Below, in pieces: positions 1-5,304 of a DNA stretch of 5,389 nucleotides. Origin of the DNA: Clostridia bacterium (GTDB lineage: Bacteria; Bacillota; Clostridia; Oscillospirales; Acutalibacteraceae); the NCBI GenBank assembly GCA_017387165.1, contig JAFOFS010000283.1:1-5389 (forward strand). Reading direction: 5' to 3'. A program made the position numbers and the translations under genes. The notes under the pieces are model-generated. The model did no database searches, was not told where the DNA came from, and saw nothing but the letters and a program-made list of their open reading frames with translations. Every line of letters starts with the position of its first letter. Position 1 is the first letter of the stretch.

Positions 1-153
1 GAAGGTCGGGGTTGTCCGGCCTGCGAAAAGCTGTATCAGTGGAGCGGTCAGATGACCCGAGAGGAATTCCGCCGCACGCTGGAGGAGCACTTCGGCGGCG
101 TTTTCGCCAAATACAGCGATGATGACAAAAGCCTCGCGATTTTGCATAGCTGA
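1..153 (+). CDS. C-terminal 50 codons of an unrecognised CPAC-containing protein (5' end outside window)
   Basis: An open frame runs from the first base to a TGA at 151-153. It encodes 50 residues beginning EGRGCPACEKLYQW and ending SLAILHS. A CPAC motif lies at residues 5-8 of the fragment, followed by an acidic/basic, probably helical stretch (MTREEFRRTLEEHFGG) and a short hydrophilic tail. A CxxC pair can bind zinc or act as a redox pair, but only one pair is visible and I do not recognise the family. The frame has the same GC-rich codon use as the genes downstream. The stop is followed 19 nt later by a strong terminator hairpin, which supports this as the true 3' end of a transcription unit separate from the fak operon. 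The start and most of the protein lie outside the window. Confidence 0.7.
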   Translation, partial: EGRGCPACEKLYQWSGQMTREEFRRTLEEHFGGVFAKYSDDDKSLAILHS

Positions 154-172
154 CCGTAATTTCCGGATACGC

Positions 173-205
173 AAACCCGCCCCTGCCAACGGCAGGAGCG
201 GGTTT
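173..205 (+). terminator. Intrinsic-type terminator after the upstream gene
   Basis: The arms AAACCCGC (173-180) and GCGGGTTT (198-205) pair perfectly. Inside them CTGCC (183-187) pairs with GGCAG (191-195) around an AAC loop, with small CC/GA internal mismatches. The 3' side continues into a moderately T-rich stretch (ATGTTTATCCTATT) rather than a clean T-run. Its place 19 nt after the upstream stop codon and before the next promoter fits a terminator that insulates the fak operon. Confidence 0.8.
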
Positions 206-248
206 ATGTTTATCCTATTGGACAACTCGACATTTCTCGTCAAAAAAC

Positions 249-277
249 TTGTTATTTTTTAAAAGGTATGTTATAAT
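249..277 (+). promoter_or_regulatory. Sigma-A-type promoter of the fak operon
   Basis: The -35 element TTGTTA (249-254, 4/6 match to TTGACA) is separated by exactly 17 bp from a perfect -10 TATAAT (272-277). The -10 is preceded by TGT, an extended -10 motif. A six-A tract (242-247) just upstream of the -35 resembles an UP element, and the spacer contains a T6 run followed by A4. The region is clearly AT-rich against GC-rich surroundings. Transcription would be expected to start near 283-286, giving a leader of about 70 nt before the fakB start. No other comparable promoter was seen in the operon. Confidence 0.85.
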
Positions 278-292
278 GCTACATAAGAATAG

Positions 293-328
293 GTACGTGC
301 GTTTTCGAGGGGAAAACCGTGCGCGTAC
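293..328 (+). promoter_or_regulatory. Strong 5'-leader hairpin upstream of fakB
   Basis: Two stacked stems are visible. GTACGTGC (293-300) pairs with GCGCGTAC (321-328) with one T-G wobble, and GTTTTC (301-306) pairs with GAAAAC (312-317) around a GAGGG loop (307-311). A CGT bulge (318-320) sits on the 3' arm. With the predicted start near 284, the structure would begin about 10 nt from the mRNA 5' end and finish 9 nt before the Shine-Dalgarno core. No T-run follows, so it is not an obvious terminator. Possible roles are a 5' mRNA stabiliser, a protein-binding RNA element or, at DNA level, a regulator site. The structure is seen; the role is not known. Confidence 0.6.
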
Positions 329-337
329 AGTATGTTG

Positions 338-342
338 AGGAG
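338..342 (+). promoter_or_regulatory. Shine-Dalgarno site that fixes the fakB start
   Basis: AGGAG, within GAGGAGAG, lies 10 nt before the ATG at 353. An in-frame ATG at 332 is upstream of this site and has no ribosome-binding sequence of its own. Starting there would also add seven residues ahead of the conserved DegV N-terminal strand. The start at 353 is therefore preferred. Confidence 0.8.
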
Positions 343-352
343 AGATTTGTGT

Positions 353-1285
353 ATGAACGATTACGTCATTTTGGCAGATGTCACCTGTGATCTGTCGGAG
401 GAATTGCGTACTCGCTTTGGAGTGGAGGACTATCTGCAGGGACACATCCATTTCAGCGATGGACGGGATTTCCCCACAACGCTGGATTGGTCGCACATTT
501 CCCGTGCCGATTTTTATAAGGCGCTGTCCGATAAAAAGCTGGAGGTGAGCACCGCTCCTGCCAGCCCGGAGGAGTATTATACCGCGTTCAAAGCGTACGC
601 CGAAAAGGGAATGGACGTGTTGAGCATTTCCATCTCGTCCAAGATCAGCTCGACCTACAACGTGGCTTCCGGCGCCGCCAAGCGGGTGCAGGAGGAATTC
701 CCCGAGCGGACGATCTACTGCTTCGATTCGTATAAGATGTCCGGCGCGATGGGTCTGTTGGTGCTGTACGCCCACCAACTGAAAGCGGAGGGCAAGACCC
801 TTGCGGAGGTGGCCGACTGGCTGGAGCAGAACAAGCACCGCGTCCACCAGATGGGTCCCATTGACGACCTGATCTTCGTGGCGCGTCGCGGTCGCCTGAC
901 GATGGGCAAGGCCATTATGGGCAGCTTCGCCGGCGTCAAGCCGATGGGCGATTGCAACCGCGACGGTTACGTGTCGGTGCTGGCAAAGGTGAAAGGCATC
1001 AACAAGGCGCTGGATCTGACCGTTCGCTACGTCAAGCAGGCGGCGGTGGATCTGTCCGAGCAGGTCGTGTTCATTTCCCACAGCAACCGCGAGGAGTACG
1101 CCCTGCATCTGCAAGAGCGGATCCAAGCGGAGCTGCAGCCGAAGCAGGTGCTGGTGAGCGACGTGTTCTCCGGCTGCGGCACCAACATCGGCCCCGGTAT
1201 GGTGGCGGTGTATTTCCTGGGCGAAGAAATCTCGGAAGATCTGGCGGCCGAAAAGGCGCTGATGAACGAATTGTTGAACGGGTGA
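353..1285 (+). CDS. fakB: DegV family fatty acid-binding protein (FakB-type)
   Basis: This 310-residue protein has the usual DegV/FakB length. FakB proteins hold a single fatty acid in the cytosol and present its carboxyl group to the kinase FakA. Family landmarks are the first strand with an Asp (VILADVTCDL, residues 5-14), the STAPASPEEY segment (66-75, equivalent to the usual TSQPS), SSKISSTYNVA (95-105, equivalent to SSxLSGTYQSA), a basic FVARRGRLT loop (175-183), VKPM (195-198) and GTNIGPGMVAVYF (276-288) near the C-terminus. In most family members the last motif carries a His two positions before GPG; here that position is Asn278, a possible change in how the carboxylate is held. The start at 353 is set by a good Shine-Dalgarno site. 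It is the first gene of the operon and its stop is 4 nt before fakA. DegV membership is near certain. The fatty-acid role is inferred from family and adjacency to FakA, and the lipid preference is unknown. Confidence 0.92.
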   Translation: MNDYVILADVTCDLSEELRTRFGVEDYLQGHIHFSDGRDFPTTLDWSHISRADFYKALSDKKLEVSTAPASPEEYYTAFKAYAEKGMDVLSISISSKISSTYNVASGAAKRVQEEFPERTIYCFDSYKMSGAMGLLVLYAHQLKAEGKTLAEVADWLEQNKHRVHQMGPIDDLIFVARRGRLTMGKAIMGSFAGVKPMGDCNRDGYVSVLAKVKGINKALDLTVRYVKQAAVDLSEQVVFISHSNREEYALHLQERIQAELQPKQVLVSDVFSGCGTNIGPGMVAVYFLGEEISEDLAAEKALMNELLNG

Positions 1286-1289
1286 TCGT

Positions 1290-2915
1290 ATGTCGAAGAT
1301 GATTGATGGTCTTGACTTTAAAAATATGGTCGAATACGCCGTCCGCAATCTGAATAACCATGTGAAGCTGGTCAATCAGCTGAACGTATTTCCCGTGCCG
1401 GACGGAGATACCGGCACCAATATGGTGACCACCATCCATCGAGGTCTGCTGGCGGTGGGGGAGAGCATCGTGGATCTGCCCTCCGTTTCCCGCAAATTTG
1501 CCCGTTCGGTGGTGTTTGAGGCACGCGGCAACTCCGGCGTGATCGTCTCCCAGTTCCTCAAGGGCATTTCGGAGAAGTTTTACGACGTGGAGGCCGCCGA
1601 CGGCGCCACCTTCATTGCGGCGCTGGAACGCGGCGTGGACTACGCCTATTCCGCCGTGGCGACGCCGGTCGAGGGAACGATGCTGACCGTGATGAACGAA
1701 GCCACCGCCGCCGTGCAGCGTGAATACGACGGCAGCCAAAGCATCAAGGAGATCGTGGATTGCTTTGTGACCCACGCCAAGCGCTCGCTGGAAAATACGC
1801 CCGAGCTGCTGGCGGTGCTGAAGGAAAGCGGCGTGGTGGACAGCGGTGGCGCCGGTATCGTCTACCTGTTTGAGGGTATGCAGAAGTATTTGGATAACCA
1901 GCCGTTGGAGGCAATCGAGCAGAAGCCGGAGGGAACGGAAGTGGACTACGACGCGTTCCACCGCGACAGCCGCTTTGAATACGGCTACTGCACCGAGCTG
2001 CTGCTGCAGCTGCTCAACGGACGGGAGGAATTCGTCCCGACCGTTTTTAAGGACGACCTGACCGCGCTGGGCGATTCGCTGGTGGTATCGGCGGAGGAGG
2101 ACAAGGTACGGGTGCATATCCACACCCACTTCCCCGAGCAGGTGTTTGCGCTGTGCCACCGCTACGGCGAGTTCCTTTCGCTCAAGGTGGAGAATATGAC
2201 CGTTCAGCACACCGGACTTTCGGGACGCATCCAATGCTCCCCGACCAAAAACGAGGGTGCTTTTGCGGTGGTGGCGGTCGCGTACGACACCGCGATGGCG
2301 GAGCTGTTTTTGGAAATGGGCGCCGACGTGGTGATCCGCACCGACGAAAACGTGTCCACCAAGGATTATCTGGATGCGTTCTCCTGCTGCGGAGAGAAGC
2401 CGATCTTCGTCTTCCCCAACAGCTCGGACGCCATTCTTTCCGCCACGCAGGCCAAAAAGCTGGTGGCGCACGATCGGGTGACGGTGATCGGCAGCCGCAC
2501 GGTCGCGGAATGCTACGCGGCCTTGCCGGCGATCGATTTTGAATTGACCGATACGGCAGCCGCGGCGGATGCCATTATGGAGATCATTCATAATTTACAG
2601 GTGATCTCGATTGCCAAGCGCAACAATTCGCTGTGCTATGCCGGCAAGGAAATTCCCCGCAACGAGTATTACTCGTTCTCCGGAAAGGAACTGCTGCATA
2701 TCGGTAAAACGCTGCAGGAGGTCGCCTCGCAAAGCATCTGCGACGTGGTCCGCCGGCAGGGCAGAGAGATCGTCACGGTGTTTTACGGCTCGTCCGTCTC
2801 GGAGGGGGAGATGGAGGAGATCGTCGCGACCGTGGAACGGGAAGCGTTCGGCGTGGAGGTCTTTACCGTGCCGACCGACAGCCTTTCCTGTCTGATGACG
2901 GTTTCGTTTGAATGA
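1290..2915 (+). CDS. fakA: Fatty acid kinase catalytic subunit FakA (DAK2/DhaL-like, YloV family)
   Basis: This 541-residue protein is full length for FakA. The kinase phosphorylates FakB-bound fatty acid with ATP to give acyl-phosphate for phospholipid synthesis. Residues 1 to about 200 form the DhaL-like nucleotide domain, with NVFPVPDGDTGTNM (32-45; Asp38 and Asp40 are the expected Mg2+ ligands), ARGNSGVIVSQFLKG (78-92), PVEGTMLTV (126-134) and GVVDSGGAGI (181-190). The middle domain (about 225-310) keeps Cys234 (YGYCTE) and the His276/His278/His280 cluster (VHIHTH), matching the Zn site of staphylococcal FakA. The C-terminal part (about 320-541) is the DegV-like FakB-docking region. It has recognisable FVFPNSSDAILSA (373-385), but the usual GGQTMNPST-type segment is replaced by RTDENVST (350-357). 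No convincing Shine-Dalgarno precedes ATG 1290; translation is probably coupled to the fakB stop 4 nt upstream. ATG 1299 is an alternative start. Confidence 0.95.
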   Translation: MSKMIDGLDFKNMVEYAVRNLNNHVKLVNQLNVFPVPDGDTGTNMVTTIHRGLLAVGESIVDLPSVSRKFARSVVFEARGNSGVIVSQFLKGISEKFYDVEAADGATFIAALERGVDYAYSAVATPVEGTMLTVMNEATAAVQREYDGSQSIKEIVDCFVTHAKRSLENTPELLAVLKESGVVDSGGAGIVYLFEGMQKYLDNQPLEAIEQKPEGTEVDYDAFHRDSRFEYGYCTELLLQLLNGREEFVPTVFKDDLTALGDSLVVSAEEDKVRVHIHTHFPEQVFALCHRYGEFLSLKVENMTVQHTGLSGRIQCSPTKNEGAFAVVAVAYDTAMAELFLEMGADVVIRTDENVSTKDYLDAFSCCGEKPIFVFPNSSDAILSATQAKKLVAHDRVTVIGSRTVAECYAALPAIDFELTDTAAAADAIMEIIHNLQVISIAKRNNSLCYAGKEIPRNEYYSFSGKELLHIGKTLQEVASQSICDVVRRQGREIVTVFYGSSVSEGEMEEIVATVEREAFGVEVFTVPTDSLSCLMTVSFE

Positions 2916-2922
2916 TTTTATC

Positions 2923-2927
2923 GGAGG
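2923..2927 (+). promoter_or_regulatory. Shine-Dalgarno site that fixes the transporter start
   Basis: GGAGG, within CGGAGGGG, lies 7 nt before ATG 2935. The open frame extends upstream to a TTG at 2908 that overlaps the fakA stop, but that start has no ribosome-binding site and would put the GGAGG inside the gene. The start at 2935 gives a normal N-terminus (MNKLTKKSR) leading straight into the first membrane helix. Confidence 0.8.
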
Positions 2928-2934
2928 GGTAACG

Positions 2935-4299
2935 ATGAATAAACTCACCAAGAAAAGCCGTATTATTTTGTATGGCTGCGCCGGTCTCGGCGTCAATATG
3001 CTGAATATGATCGTGGGCTCGTACCTGTGCAGCGCGCTGATCGTCGGTATCGACACCTGGGCGCCGGAGGATATCGGTCTGTGGACCTATGCCCACCGCG
3101 ATCTGGTCATTCCGGCTTTGTGGATGGTGCTGGCCGCCGTTGCGAAGGTGCTGGACGGCCTGATCGACCTGCCGTTCTCGCATTTCACCGACAACCTGCG
3201 CACCCGTTTCGGTCGCCGTAAGCCGGCGCTGCTCATCGGACTGGTGCCGATGCTCGCCGCCTACCTGCTGTTTTTGGTGCCGCTGCAGGGCTCTGCAACG
3301 GTGCTGAACACCATGTGGTTTGCGCTGCTGCTGTGCGCGTTCTACGGCACCTACACGCTGACGATGCTGACCTATTACGCCACCTTTGCCGAGGTGGTGG
3401 ATAACGAGCAGGATCTGGTGCTGCTCTCCAACACCAAGTCCATCTGCGACGTGGTGTATATGTCCATCAGCTTTGCGCTGGTGCCGGTCTTTGTCGGTCT
3501 GGGAATGAACATCCGCATCGTGGCGCTGCTGTTCCTGCCGTTGGCGCTGACCATGCTGATCCCGTTCCTGATGCTGAGGGAAAAGAAGTACACCAAGCAA
3601 GAGATCGCGGAGGCGAAGAAAAGCGAAAACAAGGCCGAGCGCTCCACCGTTATGCAATCCATCCGCTTTACCTTCCGCGACAAACCGTACATTCTGTGGC
3701 TGTGCGTCCTGTTTGTGATGAATATGGGTCTGCAGCTGTTCCTCAGCGGTATCAACGAGTATTTCTCCAACACCAACTTGAATATGACGCTGGTGATGGC
3801 GCCGAGCTTTGCGCCGGTGCCGCTGACCATTATGCTGTACAACCGCTTGATGAAGAAAAAAGGCTTCGGCGTGGCGTTCCGCGTTATTTTGCTGGTGTTT
3901 GCGTTGAGTATGGCGCTGATGGGTCTGATCTACTCCATCCCCAAGGCGTGGACGACTCCGTTTGCCATTTTCTGCAGCGTGCTTTGCTCCTTCTCCATCG
4001 GCGCGTTTTTCTCGGTCACCTACCTGATTCCCTCCACCCGCGCCGCGCTGCGTCGGGAGGAAAATCAGTCCGCGTCGTCGATGTACTACGCGATTCAGGG
4101 TCTGTTTGAGGCGGCCTCCGCCGCGATCGCTTCCTCGGTGATCCTCACCGTGCTGAAGATCACCGGCGGCATTTCGCTGACCACCATTTTGGTGGCGGTG
4201 CTCTGCGTGGCATCCTGCGCCCTGTCCTTCATCTTGCCCAAGGAAATGCTGCTCATCGGTAAAGAACGTAAGCAGTCCGACGGGGAGGATGCGAACTGA
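2935..4299 (+). CDS. MFS_2 / GPH-family cation-coupled transporter
   Basis: This 454-residue polytopic membrane protein has about 12 hydrophobic segments and a central charged loop (about 214-250) that splits two six-helix halves. The best signature is at 70-102: a helix with Asp74 and Asp78 (VLDGLID), then SHFTDNLRTRFGRRKPALLIG, the cytosolic loop-2/3 motif of the glycoside-pentoside-hexuronide family. The two Asp residues align with the cation and substrate Asp pair of MelB (WDAIND), so Na+ or H+ coupling is plausible. A second family landmark is the stretch before helix 11, STRAALRREENQSASSMYYA (368-387), matching the GxRxEG-type segment in degenerate form. The gene is 19 nt after fakA and 3 nt before an acyltransferase, with no sugar-catabolic gene nearby. 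Because MFSD2A in the same superfamily carries lysophospholipids, a lipid-like cargo deserves consideration. Family call is strong; substrate unknown. Confidence 0.85.
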   Translation: MNKLTKKSRIILYGCAGLGVNMLNMIVGSYLCSALIVGIDTWAPEDIGLWTYAHRDLVIPALWMVLAAVAKVLDGLIDLPFSHFTDNLRTRFGRRKPALLIGLVPMLAAYLLFLVPLQGSATVLNTMWFALLLCAFYGTYTLTMLTYYATFAEVVDNEQDLVLLSNTKSICDVVYMSISFALVPVFVGLGMNIRIVALLFLPLALTMLIPFLMLREKKYTKQEIAEAKKSENKAERSTVMQSIRFTFRDKPYILWLCVLFVMNMGLQLFLSGINEYFSNTNLNMTLVMAPSFAPVPLTIMLYNRLMKKKGFGVAFRVILLVFALSMALMGLIYSIPKAWTTPFAIFCSVLCSFSIGAFFSVTYLIPSTRAALRREENQSASSMYYAIQGLFEAASAAIASSVILTVLKITGGISLTTILVAVLCVASCALSFILPKEMLLIGKERKQSDGEDAN

Positions 4300-4302
4300 C
4301 CG

Positions 4303-4959
4303 ATGATGAATATACTGTACGAGGCGGGGCGCTGGTTTGGTGTCATCACCGGCATCCCCGTTCAGTGGATCTATTTCACCCGTAAAAATTACTACGAAAG
4401 CCCGAACGCCAAGACCCGCCGCCATAAGGGAGCGGCTTTGGTGATCGCCAATCATTACAATACGCTGGATTTTGTGATGAACGTGCTCAACTTTTTCCCC
4501 CGCAAGCTGTTTATCGTGGCGTCGGAATACGCGTTTTGCCACCCGCTTTTGCGTATCGGGATGAAGTTTTGGGGCGGTATCGAGTGCAATCGGGTGACCC
4601 GCAGCCCCCGCTTTATCATCGAATCGGTGCGTGAGCTGAAAAAGGGACATCTGGTGATGATCTTCCCGGAGGGACACAACACCCCCGACGGCAAGATTCA
4701 TCCGTTTTATCCCAGCTATATCACCATCGCGCTGCGCGGCGACGCGCCGCTGCTGCCGGTCATTTCGGACGGTAACTACGGCCTGTTTAAACGCGTTCAC
4801 GTGATGGTGGGGGATCCCATCGACCTGAAGCAGTACCTCACGGAGGAGAAACCGACCCGTGAGGATATCGACCGCATCAACGGCATCGTGTACGAGAAAG
4901 TGTTGGCGCTGCGCGCCGAGCTGGACCGCCGTGTGCAGGCAGACAAAAAGAAAGGATGA
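4303..4959 (+). CDS. PlsC-type 1-acyl-sn-glycerol-3-phosphate acyltransferase family protein
   Basis: This 218-residue protein has the normal length for the PlsC/LPLAT family. It shows catalytic motif I NHYNTLD (50-56, an HX4D with His51 and Asp56), motif II around GGIECNRVTR (91-100, with Arg97 as the likely phosphate-binding Arg), motif III FPEGHNTPDG (121-130, in place of FPEGTRS) and motif IV LLPVI (150-154). Hydrophobic segments near the N-terminus (13-25) fit peripheral or monotopic attachment to the inner face of the membrane. Expected chemistry is transfer of an acyl group from acyl-ACP to lysophosphatidate or a related acceptor. Whether it is the housekeeping PlsC or a paralogue with another acceptor cannot be told from here. 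A GGGGAGGA (4282-4289) lies 13 nt before ATG 4303, a little far, so coupling to the transporter stop 3 nt upstream may help. ATG 4306 is an alternative start. Confidence 0.88.
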   Translation: MMNILYEAGRWFGVITGIPVQWIYFTRKNYYESPNAKTRRHKGAALVIANHYNTLDFVMNVLNFFPRKLFIVASEYAFCHPLLRIGMKFWGGIECNRVTRSPRFIIESVRELKKGHLVMIFPEGHNTPDGKIHPFYPSYITIALRGDAPLLPVISDGNYGLFKRVHVMVGDPIDLKQYLTEEKPTREDIDRINGIVYEKVLALRAELDRRVQADKKKG

Positions 4960-4965
4960 GCCGCG

Positions 4966-5304
4966 ATGACCACACAACAGATCCTTTGGCTGATAGTCGG
5001 CTTTCTGCTGTTTAGTCTGTCGTTTTACCTGTTTACGGTGATCTTCGCCGCCAACCGCATTTTCCACGGCACGCTGGTGCGCAAAAACAAGGAACAATGG
5101 GGACGCACCATCTCGCTGGTCAACGATCTGACGCTGCGGATGGATGCGGAGGGACAGGAATGGCAGCAGGAGCACGCTGCGTATAAAATCGACGTCCACA
5201 TCGTTCGCGACGGCTGCAACCTGTACGGCGAGTACTACCGAATGGGCGGCGACAAGGCGGTGATCATCCTGTCGGGACGCACCGAAAGCCTGCGCTACCG
5301 ATGA
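4966..5304 (+). CDS. Membrane-anchored alpha/beta hydrolase, N-terminal part only (truncated at the 5294-5302 junction)
   Basis: The start at ATG 4966 has an AAAGGA 9 nt upstream and lies 6 nt after the acyltransferase stop. Residues 5-28 form a single hydrophobic helix followed by basic residues (RKNK, 39-42), a probable N-terminal anchor. A polar helical stretch (about 43-75) follows, then IDVHIVRDGCNLYGEYYRMG (75-94) and DKAVIILSGRTESLRY (96-111). That pattern is the opening of an alpha/beta hydrolase core: substrate-facing strands, then the strand leading to an oxyanion loop, where HGxx is commoner than SGRT. The Ser-Asp-His triad would lie further on and is absent. The frame ends at TGA 5302-5304, after only 112 residues against roughly 300 for the family, exactly where the sequence becomes an ABC-transporter segment in another frame. 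The stop is therefore an artefact of the junction, not a natural end. Confidence 0.65.
   Translation: MTTQQILWLIVGFLLFSLSFYLFTVIFAANRIFHGTLVRKNKEQWGRTISLVNDLTLRMDAEGQEWQQEHAAYKIDVHIVRDGCNLYGEYYRMGGDKAVIILSGRTESLRYR
5291..5302. other. Junction between hydrolase and ABC-transporter sequence
   Basis: To the left, frame 4966 reads hydrolase-like protein up to GRTESLRY. To the right, the frame starting at 5294 reads ABC-exporter protein from ATDEEC onward. Leftward of 5294, that ABC frame gives CRDAPKAC, which no longer resembles an exporter. The bases GCTACCG around 5294-5300 are compatible with both genes, so the exact breakpoint is ambiguous within a few bases. Confidence 0.65.

Noticed and set aside
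218..227. TTGGACAACT (218-227) as an inverted repeat of AGTTGTCCAA at 5379-5388, suggesting mobile-element ends
   Set aside because: Ten bases can match by chance in 5.4 kb. There is no transposase or target duplication, and the second copy encodes conserved ABC-transporter residues.
332..352. An upstream in-frame ATG at 332 as the fakB start
   Set aside because: It precedes the Shine-Dalgarno AGGAG (338-342), which would then be inside the gene. The ATG at 353 is correctly spaced and matches the family N-terminus.
215..1375. A minus-strand open frame of 386 codons covering the promoter region and fakB
   Set aside because: It runs against the promoter, leader hairpin and the whole DegV gene, and its composition is typical of an antisense shadow.
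1071..2591. A 506-codon minus-strand open frame opposite fakB/fakA
   Set aside because: It is another antisense shadow of strongly conserved coding sequence, with no domain or ribosome-binding site seen.
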